64,000 nt of DNA from Silurus meridionalis (lineage: Eukaryota; Chordata; Actinopteri; Siluriformes; Siluridae). A program made the position numbers and the translations under genes. Within the stretch, counting starts at the first letter, position 1; each line of letters starts with the position of its first letter. Of this stretch, positions 28,270 to 46,728 are shown in pieces. The stretch lies in assembly GCF_014805685.1 (NCBI RefSeq), contig NC_060907.1, positions 6,306,992 to 6,370,991 of the forward strand, written 5' to 3'. Under the pieces are notes generated by a model. That model ran no database searches. It was given only the letters and a program-made list of their open reading frames with translations, and was not told where the DNA came from.

Positions 28270-28740
28270 TATACACTATATGGGCAAAATTTGGTGCTTT
28301 TAGAATATTTGAATGTGTTTTTTCCAACATCTGATACCACATTTTGTCCCTATTTGCTGCTACAATAACCTTCAATCTTCTAGCGAGATATTCCACTAGA
28401 TGTTGGAGTGTGCTTGTTGAGATTTGTGCTTATTTAGCCACAGTGGTGTTTGTACTGAAGTCAAGAACTGATGTACATATGTGAGGTGAGGAGACCTGGG
28501 GTGCAGTGTTCACTAGGGCTGATTTCAGAGCTCAATAGCAGGAGATCTTCCACTCCAACCTATGTAAAACATATCTACATGGATCTGGGTTTTTAAGTTT
28601 TGGGTCTCCTAGTTTAAATGAAGGGATGTCCATTGTTCAATACAGTGGTGTGCCTCCGATATTATGGTAACAGTTTGGTGAACAACCACATCTAGCTGGA
28701 AAAAGTAAACTGCCCCAATACTTCTGTCCATTTAGTGTTT
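28270..28740 (-). mobile_element. Tc1-like non-autonomous element, both ends present
   Basis: The left edge TACACTATATGGGCAAAATT and right edge AATACTTCTGTCCATTTAGT are the paired family termini. Inside, on the minus strand, are the family landmarks (GGAGACCCAAAACTT, CTTCCACTCCAACC in reverse). One of the most complete copies here. Confidence 0.78.
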
Positions 28741-29940
28741 TGTAGAGCAGAAATGGTCCATAAACTGATAAAACCACAGTCTGTACCCGCACTTTTCTGT
28801 TGTTTGCCTCCGCCTGGGATTTCCAACAACTTAATTCAATTTCAATTAATGTGTTTTGCTTTAGAGCATGGCTTTGATGGTCACAGAGTGTTTTCTCAGA
28901 GTGAGTTTGAAGAAACTCCACCCATAGGTTTGTTTTTGTTTTGTTTCTTTCCCAATAGAAAATGAATTCAAACCAGTTGACACCATTGTCATTTAGGAAT
29001 AAAAGATTTTTTTCACCATTATTATGTGATGACTCCTTAACTGTAATTTTGTAAGTATTAAATGATGGCTATTAATGACTTCTATACACCATAATGACTT
29101 AGGGATCAGTGACTGAAGTGTGGCACCTAGTACACGCCTAGAGATACTATGGCAACATGGAATGTTGTAAAATGCTTCTTTAAAGGGAAAAAAAAAAAAC
29201 CTTGGATGTAGGCTAACTCACTATTCTGTAGGTGGTGATGATATGCTGAAAGTCATATATTGATCTATTCTACATTGTTGTTTTGTTTTGACAGGTAACG
29301 CAAGAGAACATCGCCCAGTTCCTTTTGTCTGTACATCTCTATTTCCTTTTCTTTCTTTTTGAATAGATCATAATAACTAGGTTATGTCTTGTTACTACTT
29401 TTGGTGTTGGCCATGATAGAGGACATTTTAGCCACCATCCTGATCACAATGTTACTTTCTTTACCTGGTAAAAGGTGAAAGGGGAGGGAGGGGGGGGCAG
29501 ATAGCACCTTCCTTTATGTTTATGTCGAATGAGGAGCATTTGCTTTTAGGGGTGGGGGGAATTTGGTTGCACTGAGCCCAGCTTCTCTCACACCTCCTCA
29601 GGTGGTAGCTTTAATATCATGGGCAATGAATAAAAAATAAATAAATAAATAATTTAATTATTTTGGAGTGTGGTGATGTAGTGAAACTTAATTATAAATT
29701 TTTTTTTTTTACTTTTATCTAATTACATTTTATATTTTTTAGAAATTATGGAACAAAATGGGTAAAAAAAAAAGTTTTTTTATTAAAATAAAAAATTTGA
29801 GAGAATTTGAGCATCCGATCATCGCATGCTGACATCCCGGCCTGCAGAAGTGATATACAAATGTAATAGATTAGTATGTGTGTGTGTGTGTGTGTGATCT
29901 GAGACAAGAAAATAAAAAAAAGGTGTAGCTCCTTCACTTT
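28741..29940. other. PIBF1-KLF5 intergenic stretch, nothing recognised
   Basis: AT-rich with a poly-G tract near 29490 and a short GT run near 29877-29896. No gene or nameable repeat seen. Upstream KLF5 regulatory sequence may be included, but nothing in the sequence proves it. Confidence 0.6.
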
Positions 29941-30243
29941 CCTAATCTCGGTTTGCTGCTCGCCCCGCCCATCCAGCAGCCTCATATCACCGAGGCCCTG
30001 AGGACGGGAGGAGGCAGAAACCGGGATATCCGCCGTGAGCACGGGAGCGCGTACACACTCATAAGCACACATCGACACGCGCACGCTGACTCGCGCATGC
30101 ACTCGGTCCATGCGCCACGCACATCTCCGGCTCGCTCCATCCGCCGCACGTCCGTCCCGGGAAAAAAACCCGTGATTTTGTATTCTTTTGTTTTGCTTTT
30201 TTTTTTTATATTTTGCGGATTTCGTCCATCGTAACGGGCCGTT
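29941..30243 (+). promoter_or_regulatory. KLF5: KLF5 promoter / 5' leader, CpG-rich
   Basis: A sudden rise in GC and CpG against AT-rich surroundings, directly upstream of the KLF5 start. It contains a GC box CGCCCCGCCC at 29961-29970, the site class bound by Sp/KLF factors. An in-frame TAA at 30232-30234 closes the frame before the start codon. No clear TATA box. The transcription start is not determined. Confidence 0.65.
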
Positions 30244-35625
<5,382 letters not shown>

Positions 35626-36058
35626 TCAAGAACATCTTCTCACACCTCTATTACAAATGCGTGCATTTCTATAGGAAATTACTATTCACACACACAGACA
35701 CACACAAAGACACAAGAAAACACACTGACAATCACGCCCATTCTTTACACAGCTACTTGTGCATTTGAAGACCGTGTATAACAATACACAAATCACACAC
35801 ACAAAAAACACTGACAATCATGTTCATTCTTTACACAAATACACACACACACACACATAGCTAATTGTTCATTTGAAGACAGTCTATAACAACACACACT
35901 CACACACAAATTTAAGAGTGTGTACTAGGACGAGCCTTCTATAACGAGGGTGAGCGTTTTTTTTTTTCTCGTGCGTGTTTAAACAAGCTCTGAGCTCCTG
36001 ACTTTATTGCTTCAACATGGCCACGATTACATGCCTTTTTTCTTTTTATATCATCCTC

Positions 36059-36114
<56 letters not shown>

Positions 36115-38040
36115 TTATCTGATCCGTCTGAACCTGTCACTTTTATACTCTACTTCAAATCCTCCATCAGAACGCTTTAGCTTTAGTACCATGTGACGAC
36201 ACAATACGGTTCAAGGCTGTTAAAAAAAAAGAGCTGCGTTATGTGCGTTTGTTGGCGCTCGTTCAGTAGCGAGCGCCGCCGCGTCTTAAACCTCCACTGC
36301 TAGTAAAAAAAAGACGTTTTAAAAGGCGTGTTTATGGTGCCGCAGTTTTTCTGTTAAACGTTTCGAGTCATTCGGAGAAAAATGGAGAAATTTGACTTGC
36401 CAACTCACTTTCTGAAACTCACTTTCTGAGCCAGAGACCCTCTTTCAAACAAACAAACCAATAAACAAACACATTGGACTTATTATTTATTCTGAAATAT
36501 TTAAGGATAAATACACTCCATTAACATAAATACATATATTGTCGCCTATTAATTATAAACAAAACGTTTTATTGAAATCTTTTTATTATCTCGTGATTCG
36601 AAAATAATTTTTTGAAAAGTTTTAAAAAACAATTCTCGATTCGAAAGTTGTTTTTTATGCACATCCCTGGACCAAAGTTCACCATTTCACTGACTTCGGC
36701 TCCACCTACAACCTAATAAAGCACTTATTGAGCCCCTGAGTTCGTTTTTTTTTAAACCCGGCTTTAGATTTCGCTCTAACAGCTGCGTATTTATCCTTAT
36801 GCACATCTGGACTTTGGTTCCAGATGTTTAACAGTTTTTCTCTGGCAATGTGAATATATTCAATATCATACAAAAAACATCTAATTTGAATTAGATTTTT
36901 TCACGTCACTAAATCTTATATTAGTTTTTTCCCACAATTCCACGGGGAGTAATGGTGCCCAGACTTAGGACGTTTATTAGGTATTTAAATATCTTTACTG
37001 AAATTGATAAAACTGTTAAAATCGCACAACGAATCTGCTTTTTAATTTTTTGCACTTGAAATCAAACTGGAAATGGGTTCTCTGTGTCACTGGATCAAGT
37101 ACTGTTTAAAACTGGACTCCTCGAGTATAAATCCGATCGCAGCCAAACGTTTTAGTCCGAGACTCGCTCTCTCTCCGACTTCGAGCTGACGTATTTATAG
37201 CTTCGGAAAGAAAGGAATAATAATGTACTGCTACTGAGCTGCAATTACGGCCTGAATTATTGAGCGGGCCGCGTATAAATGGAACGAGAGGGATATTAAA
37301 GCCATGCAGACAGCTGGATGATTTGTACAGACGTCCTCACACACACTTACACACTCTTACATACTCGTACACGAGCATGCCGGCCATTTTGTTCTTCCTG
37401 TCACTGGTGCGTTAGCTTGAATGTATAAGACCGCACAAACTGTTCTGTCCGAGTAACACCACAGTAACATTTTATCTTCAAGTGCCTTCTGGGGTTTTCT
37501 TTCTGTTAACAGGTTTTTAGAATAAAAATGTAAAAAAAAAAAAAAGTACTAAAACAAAGCTACAATGTTTAATCTTGAAAGCAATTTGGTTACCCGTGAC
37601 AGCACCCTTTTTTAATTTCTTGAAAAAAAAAAGAGGGCTATCTGGTTCTTCCTGTAAAAAATGTAACTTATTTATTTCATAAAACTTCATGAAGTGAAAA
37701 TTGAAAAAATGGGACTTTTTTTTCTTTTTTTTAGTGTAACTAAACTACCTTATTGTAAATATTCTTCATTTTATTGTAAATATTATTTGATTGATTTTTA
37801 TTTTGTTGCTCTTTTTTTTTAATGAAATTGAGGGGCACCGACATATACTCTGCATCTTTGTGGTGTGTCGATTTATTAATTTTTTTTTGCTGTTGTTCTA
37901 AATATTTTTATTTTGTACTTATTTTATAGATCCTCAGATGATATTTCTAAATTTTGTTGTCTTTAAAATGACAAAAGTTGTTTTTTGCCAACTGAAATGA
38001 AACAAATATTAATAAAAAAATTATCGGTCACATTTTCAAT
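35626..38040 (+). other. KLF5: KLF5 3' UTR (probable)
   Basis: AT-rich stretch after the stop without repeats of transposon type. It contains an 86-bp spaced duplication (35724 and 35810), a (CA)n run, an AU-rich nonamer TTATTTATT at 37668-37676, and AATAAA at 38011-38016 as the likeliest polyadenylation signal. Transcript end is inferred, not shown. Confidence 0.6.
36062..36111. repeat. (CA)n microsatellite in the KLF5 3' UTR
   Basis: About 25 CA units. Confidence 0.96.
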
Positions 38041-38604
38041 GCTGGCTTTTTCTTTTCTTTTTTCTTTTTTTCGTAATACTGTATATCTTTAAAGATTTTA
38101 TGTTTTGGTACCTTGGACCTTATCTGCCTTCATACACTGGGGACAAAAAAGCCACAATCTCTTAACGTACTTGAGGATAATGTGTAAAAGGCGGTGCTTT
38201 AACCGCACCTAATATATGCCACATGTCCCACTGCCAGGTCATATCCTAATTGCTACAAACTATATGCAATATCTATACAATATATGACCATTCAGTGTAC
38301 TGGACTGTAAAACTATACACAATATTTCATAAAACATTACATTATACAGATTTCTTCCGATTTTTATCTATGGACTAAAAATATCTTAACAACTGACAAT
38401 ATCTTAAATATAGAAAAAATGTTACTTTCTCATATTATTAAAAAATACAATAAAACATTTTTCAACCTGTTTTGTGACACTGTTACATATTTATTTCTCA
38501 TTCCGTTGGTTTTTCTTCCTTCTTAGTTATTTCAATTAAAATTTGAGCAATTCAAATGTGGTGCTTTGAGTACAATTCTCTCATATTGACCACTGGATGT
38601 TCAA

Positions 38605-38880
38605 CGTAGCACCTCATGACAAAGGGGTTTGAGAATTAGTATTGTTGCTCTCCACAAAAATGGTAGAGGCTATAAGAAGTTCGGTAACACCCTGGAACTG
38701 AGTTATAGTACAGTGGCCAGGGTCATAAAGAGATTTTCCAAGACGGTCCCCACTCGTAACAGGTCTCGCAAGGGTCCATCAAAAAACTGTGTGTCAGGTG
38801 CAGAAGCTGCTTCAAAAAACAGATGCATGAGTGCTGCAGCATTGCTTTAGAGGTTACAGAGTTTGTCAGTTCTCAGACCA
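38605..38880 (+). pseudogene. Tc1 transposase N-terminal fragment
   Basis: The frame at 38629-38850 reads ISIVALHKNGRGYKKFGNTL, ELSYSTVARVIKRFSKT, then KNRCMSAAAL. This is the paired helix-turn-helix DNA-binding part of Tc1 transposases. It stops after about 75 residues; no DDE catalytic part follows. It seems a different Tc1 subfamily from the 14 short copies, one of which lies 40 bp downstream. Confidence 0.75.
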
Positions 38881-38917
38881 TTTTATTAGCAACTTATAAG
38901 GTAATAGACTCCAATTA

Positions 38918-39285
38918 TACTATATGGTGAAAAGTATTGGAACACCTCACTTTTTAAACTATACTGCATGTGATTGTTCCTCACATTGTCCCATTATTTA
39001 AACTAAAGACCCAAACCTGTTCCAGCATGGCAATGCCCCTGTGCACAAAGCCAGCTCCATAAAGATTTTTTACATGTGTTGGAGTGGAAGATCTCCAGCT
39101 ATTGTGCTCTGACCTCAACCCTATTGAACACCTTTGGGATGAATTTGAACCCTAACCCTGTACCTCCACCAAGAGTGGAGTTTATTACAACAGCAAATGG
39201 GGACTAAATGTGGAATGGGATGTTCAAAAAACACATACCAATCTCATGGTCCGGTGTCCACAAACATTTATCCCTATAGTGTAAT
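38918..39285 (+). mobile_element. Tc1-like non-autonomous element, both termini present
   Basis: From TACTATATGGTGAAAAGTAT to TTATCCCTATAGTGTA. It contains CTCTGACCTCAACCCTATTG followed by AACACCTTTGGGATGAAT, i.e. the SDLNPIEHLWDE motif of Tc1 transposases with the last catalytic Glu. An internal deletion removes the middle. Confidence 0.8.
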
Positions 39286-42200
39286 ATAAATGTGTTTGAA
39301 TGACTTCACAAACCATATTTTAGTCAATGTGTCTGACATAAGACAATGTTAGTCAAAGATTTCTACAAGATTTCCAAATGTTTGCTTTTATTCAACTTTT
39401 CTCAAGCGTGTGTTGACAACCTCCCAAATAGTGCCGCTCATGATATGACACTTTTTAATTAAACAACATTGACGATTATATTATTCGCCTGTTGCTTAGG
39501 CCTGAGGAAAGAAAAACATGTTGCTGCTGTACATCAAAAGGCAATGAAAAAAAAAAACCTTGGAATAAAAACTACCAGAGCAAAAACGGTTGCACTTTAT
39601 AAATTACTCAGTCGTGGCAGGGTACATATCTTATCTGATGGCTGTCAGGAAAAAGAAAAAAAAAAACTTGTTATTAGTGTGACTTTAAGATTCACAGGAG
39701 AACTGAAACACAGGTTAGGTAACTGCGGTTTCGCGAACCCTGGATAATCGCCAGGATCACAAAGACGCATGGATTATTGTTTATGCGTGCACTCATGCCG
39801 AGATGTTCCTGACGGGTCCCGTATGTTGCAATTTTTGCAATAAATTCTGCCGTCATTCTGATATCTTATTCTGGAACCTCTATGACAAGGATCTATATTC
39901 AGGCATTGCTAGAATTCATTGTATTTCAGCATCTTGCAAAAGCTCATAGAAGAAGAAGATCCCACAATAGGGATTCAGAACTGTTTCATATACAGCAGGG
40001 ATGCAGTGTCTGAGCTCATCTGAGGGGAGTTTATTTCTTCACAGAATTAATGCCTTATGAGTTTTAAATGAAACTCTTTTTTTCTCAGCCACCTTTGGCT
40101 CTATTACACTGGACTATTACACATCAGATGGGTAGTCCACTTTAATTCTGGACACGTCATTAAAAATCCGCCCTCCCTGACATCCCTGAACTGCTGAACT
40201 GTGAGTAGTTTCATGCTTCAGTCTCATCATTTTCATTTTGGAACAGGATTTTGTGTCTTTAAGTTCCTTTTTATTCTAATCAAGCCCCTGAATTTATCTT
40301 TTTTTCCGAGCTCTCCGTCTATAGATTCGGATTGTCTTGGTATTTTCCGTTCTCTTGTGGATGGACGTTGTTTGCTGATTGCACTGTTTGCTTTATGAGA
40401 CATTGGTACTCTCTCGGGGTGCAACCGAATTACAAGCTGCCAAAACGTTGAGGAACCCCTGTGTGCAGAGAAACAATACTCCTTTTGATATGAGATCAGG
40501 AAACACGGCAAAGGAAAATAAATGCTTTCATTGCTCTGAACAAGATGGGGAATTTCTCCCTCTTTGCTACATATGTTCTTGGTTTGATTCTCAGGACGAA
40601 ACCTCGGCCCCTGTCCCTAATAGACTTCAGATGTCAAAGGCAGGAAAACAATGGAGGCTCCATTGGAATCTATCAAGAGGTTCTTCAAGGTTGCTCTTGG
40701 GCATTCCTCCTACAGGTCTTCTCCTCACTTTCCTCCCTCTCACTTTTTTTTTCTTCTTCTTCTTCCCTTCGTCCTCCCCCTTTCCGTACAAGAAAGCTCC
40801 AGACCCCCAGGGTGAACATTATTGCTCTAAAGTTGAAGGCCCCTACCTCTTCTCCCCACTCTCCAGCTTTAGAGTGAGACTCGTTGCACTTTCTCATAAC
40901 CTGGCCCAGTTTGATCAATACATTGAAGCAGTTTTTTTTGCCGTAGCAGAACAAAAGCACGACCCTGAGAGTTGTCAGAAGAATTTGTGCTGAATTGAGT
41001 GGCCCGTAGACTGTACAAAAGGGATTAATGAAAACTGATGTGAAATTAGACACGCACATTAACTTTACGCCGTGCCATTTCACCCTCGTTTACTTTCAAT
41101 CAGCCTCCTTTTCCCCCTCGCTTCTTCCTCAATTCGTCTGGATACAATGTTATTTCTATTACTGTGCAATCTCTGCTATAAAATAATGCTAATTGACAGT
41201 GAAGGTTTGATCAGTTAATGAGATCAACCACCTTCAAGAGGTCACAGCTTCAGAACTTAATTATTTTAAAAAATCATTCCTTCTTTTGCCCTGCAGTGAA
41301 AAAGGCTTCTGATGTTAGTTTGGAAGCTTTTACAGAGAACATGTTAACGGATAAGCATGACGCTTTACTTTCAAATATGATATATGCTTTCACCACACTG
41401 TTTGTTCTTATCAATCAAAAGTATCCGTTGCCTTTTTAACAACTAAACAGACATGCACTGGGAAACTATTTTCTCTTAGAAATGGGTAGCATGCATTTGT
41501 AATGATTATCAAATAATAAAGTTACTGTACTCCACTCATTTTGATAGTCTTTGCTTCCCCTCTATGTTATGTTCACAAGCAAGTGAGCTACTGGCTTATG
41601 GAGAAGATTAATAACAATTACTGTCACATCTGGGCTTCTGGCCTCGGGCCGGTGCTACACGCTGTTTTTGGTGGGATTTTTCCAGTGTAGCTTTACAGAC
41701 CACCCACGTGCTAGCACAACATGGGCCATTTGTGGAGGAGGACCTGTTCTCTACATGCTGTGGAAACATAACAAGCCGTGAGCGAACACACAGTGGCTTG
41801 CGCTTATGGTTTTAATCACCATCCTAATGCCTTAATGGACAACTGTTTCAAGTGGGTACTTTCCCTTTTCAAACATCAGCTACGTTTGCTGGAGCTGAAG
41901 AGGGGCCCTATTGAAAAATGGTAAATGTCTTTTTTATTGATGTTGAATTTGTTTATTCAAGCTTATCTGTGGTTCTTCTTTTTCATGGTTGACATTTATA
42001 TTGAAAGAAAAAATATATATATAAAAAAAAAGATTTTTCCAGATTGGAAAATGATGACACTTTTTTATTTTCATTACTAAAGCAGCTGGGATGCCGGTTA
42101 GCTACACATGTATGTGCTAAATAAGGAATGATTCATTGGCTTGCTGAGGCACAGGGCATGATTCAGCCTCTTCACACTTTCACACCAGTGTGTTAGGAAA

Positions 42201-42445
42201 ACAAAATGGCAGACAGGTTTCAATGAGTTGGCTTTATGAACATTTATAAAAGAAACATGACTTGTCGCACTGTTCAGATTGTATAATTAAAACACACTTT
42301 TAAAATTAGACTAAATGCTATTAATCTGTGAGTAATTCAATAAAGTTAGCATAAAAAATATTCCCAGAAGACCTTTCAAATAGGCAAAACTAAAATGTGC
42401 CCAAGGTTACCCTGAATTACACTGCTAATTATTATCATAGAGTCA
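39286..42445. other. Repeat-poor non-coding stretch downstream of KLF5
   Basis: No gene or nameable repeat. Open frames at 39469, 40379 and 40545 show no domain. 40930-41230 and 41590-41920 are of high complexity and free of repeats, so they are candidates for conserved regulatory elements, but this needs comparison to other fish. A TTC-rich tract lies at 40741-40780. Confidence 0.5.
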
Positions 42446-42895
42446 AATACTCTATATGAGGTTCTGTAGAGACCCGAGTATAAGATTGGTATGTGCTTTT
42501 TGAACATCTTATTCCACATCTAGTCACCATTTGCAGTATTAATATCCTCCACTCTTCTGGGAAAACTTTCACTAGATTTTGAAGTCTGCTTGTGGTGATT
42601 TTTTCATCTTCAGCCAAAAGGGCATTAGTAAAGTCAGATACTGATGTAAGTGAGTTGAAGAGGTTTGGGATTCAGTCAGATTTCACATCCCAAAAGTGTT
42701 AAATAGGGCTAAAGCTGGAGCAGGCTTTGTGCACAGGGGCATTGTCAAGCCAAACAGGTTTGGATCTCCGAGTTAAAGTATAAAATGTAATGCTACTGCA
42801 TCCAAACACATCCTATACAATTGTGTGCCTCCAAATTTTGGGAAGAATGACATATGGTTTAAAAAGTGTACTAATACTCATTCTGCATATAATTT
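42446..42895 (-). mobile_element. Tc1-like non-autonomous element, degraded
   Basis: Left edge ACTCTATATGAGGTTCTG; then GATTGGTATGTGCTTTTTG, CTCCACTCTTCTGGGAAAAC, GTGCACAGGGGCATTGTC and CATCCTATACAATTGTGTGC, all family landmarks in reverse orientation. Confidence 0.72.
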
Positions 42896-43884
42896 TCCAT
42901 GTACTAATTATTTTTATGTTTATTTAATTTTTTTTTTAGTTCATAAATGTTCAAAATGCATAACTGCTACAAACACTCAATAAATGATGAATAAATTATT
43001 TTAAACAGAAAACAGTAAATACTGAGAATATCTTGAATATGCAAATGTATTATTTACATAACTTTTTATTTTCCATCTTTTATTAGTACCAGTAGCAATA
43101 ACACTATGTAAAAAAAATAAGAGAAAATTGAAAACAAAAATGCCACATACATATTTTCCAGGAACTCTAACAAAACCCTAACTCCCTCATAATGTACAGT
43201 TATCTGGGTGCACTCATTCCTTTGTAACATGTCATCCACTAGGCTTCTCTGGCCTATAGCAGGTTTTTCTGGCCTGGAGAAGAAACCAAGCCCACATGTC
43301 TACTGGTCATGACATGTGCTGAATGCTAGGCTGTTTCCTGATTTATTATCTCCATTTACCTGTTGGATTGCAGGTTGAAGCCCAAAAACATTTGTTACTA
43401 TTAATAATACTCCCATCAGATCCACCTTTCAAACCAACAATGAGAGCAACGGCAGCCACAGCAAAACACGACAGCCGCAAAAATACAGCATGAGGTCTGA
43501 ATAAACAGCCAAAGATCGTACATGGCTTAGATAATTGGTGAAATTATAACTTTAGGTGTATTAGTGACCCAATCAAGGGACAGATTTGACCAGGGTGTGT
43601 ATGATATTGGGAGTGTTTTTTTTAAATACAATTTATTGTCTTTTGTTAGTCTTTTCCATGTAAATAGGAAAAACATGGTGTAAATCTAATCAACAGGAGT
43701 TAAATTGTTTTAAATAAGAAAAAAATACGGTTTCTTATCAATGACTGGCACTCTGAATGCTCCTGCTAGACAAAAAAAACAAGTTTGCTTGCTTGTTAGC
43801 ACACGTCATCTACTAATGACTGAGATTTTCCTGCTTTATCTGTTTATACTCTATGACTGAAATGTTTTCCTATTTGCATAGATT
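42896..43884. other. Non-coding, nothing recognised
   Basis: AT-rich, no gene, no nameable repeat. Confidence 0.6.
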
Positions 43885-44230
43885 CACGGTAATGAAGCAT
43901 GGAGATGTTTAGGAGAGATGCAGTGGAGTTTTTATTAGATTGTTTAACAGGATTTTGGAAGGTGAGAGGATGCCTGAGGAATGGAGAAGGAGTGTGCTGG
44001 TACCGATCTTTAAGAAGAAGGGAGATGTGCAGACCTGCAGTAACTACAAGGGAATAAAGTATCTCAGTCACACCATGAAGTTATGGGAAAAAGTAGTGGA
44101 AGCCAGGCTGAGAAAAGAGATGACCATCTGTGAGCAACAGTATGGTTTCATGTCGAGAAAGAGCACCACAGACGCATTATTTATTTTGAGAATGTTGATG
44201 GAGAAGTATGGAGAAGGCTCGAAATGACAA
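43885..44230 (+). pseudogene. RTE-type LINE reverse transcriptase fragment
   Basis: The 95-residue frame at 43940-44227 reads FNRILEGERMPEEWRRSVLV, PIFKKKGDVQTCSNYKGI, then EQQYGFMSRKSTTDALF. These are the early reverse-transcriptase motifs (LVPIFKKKGD, NYRGI-type, QYGF-KST) of RTE-clade non-LTR retrotransposons. The catalytic YxDD region and endonuclease are missing, and the fragment is 5'- and 3'-truncated. Confidence 0.82.
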
Positions 44231-46668
44231 GAGACTGAACTATCACCTGGGCAGTCTGTGTGGACAGTAATGGTCGAATCCTTCGGAAGTTGTAGAGAAG
44301 AAATCGACAGGAACGAGTGAAAAGCCCAAAAACAGTTGATTTGTGTGGTTCTATTTCTTTCTCTCAAAAATGTATTTTCAGTTGACAAATTGAATTACAG
44401 TATCATGTCACAAAGTAGAAGAACCATTAGTATTTAATGGACAAATAAAATAGAGTAAATCGTTTTAGATAAAATAAAACACAATATTCAGAAACGAATG
44501 TGATTTGATGCACCTCTCAGTCAGGGGCAATTTTTTAAATTTACTTCTTTTTTCTGAGACAGCAAGCTCAAAACACAAGGCGGAAGGGGACGTGGATTAG
44601 GCGGTTGAGTGGAACTGCCAATTAGTCGCATTCAGCATGATGCAAAAACGGGTTCATGCATAAATTCATAAATCTGCAGCGGTGACTCCAGCAGTACTCT
44701 GTACCCTGATGACCTCCTACTGCTGTCTGATACGTCTACTTAGAGGTCAGGTCTTCCATAATGCATAGACATTTTAACCATGGGTAACCATGGCCTATGC
44801 TCTTGATTAAAAGGCAGAGAGAAGCTGATCTTTTACTGATCTTCCGGAAGTAAGCATGACACATTCACAGAGTTGGCAAAGACATCCCTGAAATGTCAGT
44901 GAAGCTTGTTTCAATTAAGAATGCCATCTGCTCTGTCACAAAGTCGCAAATTGCTCAGGTGATCGCCCACAAAAAAACCCAAAAATAAATCTATTCAATT
45001 TTTCTCCCAACTATCCCCCCCTCCCCCAGACATCTAAATTAAGCTACACAAAAGAAATAGGGACTGTATTTCAACACCACTGAAGCAAGTTGAAGATAAT
45101 TGCCCTGCTTAGAGGCACATCAGGAGGACAGATCCCACAGCCTTTTTTTTTTACATAAACATATTCCCAAAGCATTTACCAATTACACACCTGCCATCAC
45201 TGGCATGATGTGTGTTGGAGTTGAGCCCTGTACTGCTTAGAATCGATAATGCTTGATTTTTCGGCACTATCGCCAGCATGAAACACATTCCTTCACAATG
45301 CCTCAACAGCTAAAATCTAAAGTCATGTTAAAGTTGAAGTTGAAGTTGAAGTCAGGTTCTAATTTTACATTCGAGATTTTCACCACAATCTAATCCAAAA
45401 GTCTTATCGTGAAGTTCGAAGGGGCACTACATGAAACAACCCCCCTATTCAGTCTTGCACAATTTGCACAAACTACTGATAATCGGACCATAAGTCCATG
45501 CTAGCGCCTAGTGTTGTGGTTAAGTCGAGTGGTGGTGGGCGGCACTTCACCCTTGGCCCCTCTAATAACCCATTAATAACCATTAACGATTGTTTTGTAT
45601 CGATTTCACTGGTACTTTGCTCGTAGTACAAACTAATGAGTTACCACCTTATCAGCCAATGCTTCTGTAAATACAAACTTCGGCCAAGTACCTTCTTGAG
45701 TGTTCCCAATCACCCTCAAGCTGTTTTTTCGAAATGAAATTGCTCAGAATAGCTGATATCAGATGTATGATAAGACACAAAACATATGCACATTATATTC
45801 CCATAGGTCACTCTCGTGCATTTTAGGCTATTTGTCTAACATTCAACGTGTTTCAGCAAAACCTCCTCCCTCAGCAAATAGCTAAACTAATTGTCTGCTT
45901 TTACCCACAGCCGATCTGTATGATTTATGACTTGTGATTTAGATACCTGTTCTGTTTGGGGTGAAAGGCTAGTTTTTAGCATAATTAACCAAAAGCTTTA
46001 GTGCTGACAGTAGTTTCACATGCAGTGGACTCAAGCCACGATCGCATCTGTAATGTCAAGTAATATTAATTCCAGCAACAGTGTAACAGTGAGACAGAGA
46101 ATTAGAACTGTTTACACAGTTTGTTCTCTGGTGTGTTTTTAATGTGATTGGTGGCTGTTTGTTGAGTTTCCATATGTCTGCTATTTTTAATGAAATGAGA
46201 GCAAATTAGACCAAATTGGACACTGTGGTTAAGTCTAATGTGCTGTCATTATGGTGACTTTTACTTTGTCCCAGCATGCCATATATAAGAAATGAAGATA
46301 CAGATCTTCATTTGTAATTTAATATTTAATATAACACATCTTGTTTTATTTTTTTATTGTCCAAAATTTTGAAAATAAATGAAAAGTAGAGCATATAAGT
46401 ACATTTGAAGGAGTCCACTTTGGAAAACCTTTAAAAATGAAGGACAAGCCTCATGTCTCTCATTAGAGTTCACTAATCTCACATACATAGCTGTATAGCT
46501 TATAGCCTCAATTATTATTATGCATTACTCTATAGTACAAATTTATTCTATTGTAGTAGAAATTGAATTGTGTATTATATTGTATAAACATATATTGCAG
46601 TGTACAAACACTACTTATAAGTTGCGTCGAACTAGACAAAAAAAGAAAGAAAAACTGCATTAGTTTTC
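44231..46668. other. Non-coding, no gene recognised
   Basis: Complex sequence without nameable repeats; small GTTGAA tandem (45330-45350). Might hold conserved elements between 44540 and 45950 (inference only). Confidence 0.5.
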
Positions 46669-46669
46669 T

Positions 46670-46701
<32 letters not shown>

Positions 46702-46728
46702 TTCCTTTATTTATTTATTTATTTATTA
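46669..46728. repeat. (TTTA)n microsatellite
   Basis: About 14 TTTA units with one CTTTA interruption. Confidence 0.95.

Noticed and set aside
40379..40993. 204-codon open frame downstream of KLF5
   Set aside because: Includes a Phe/Ser run from a TTC-rich tract, lacks any domain and is matched by open frames in two other phases.
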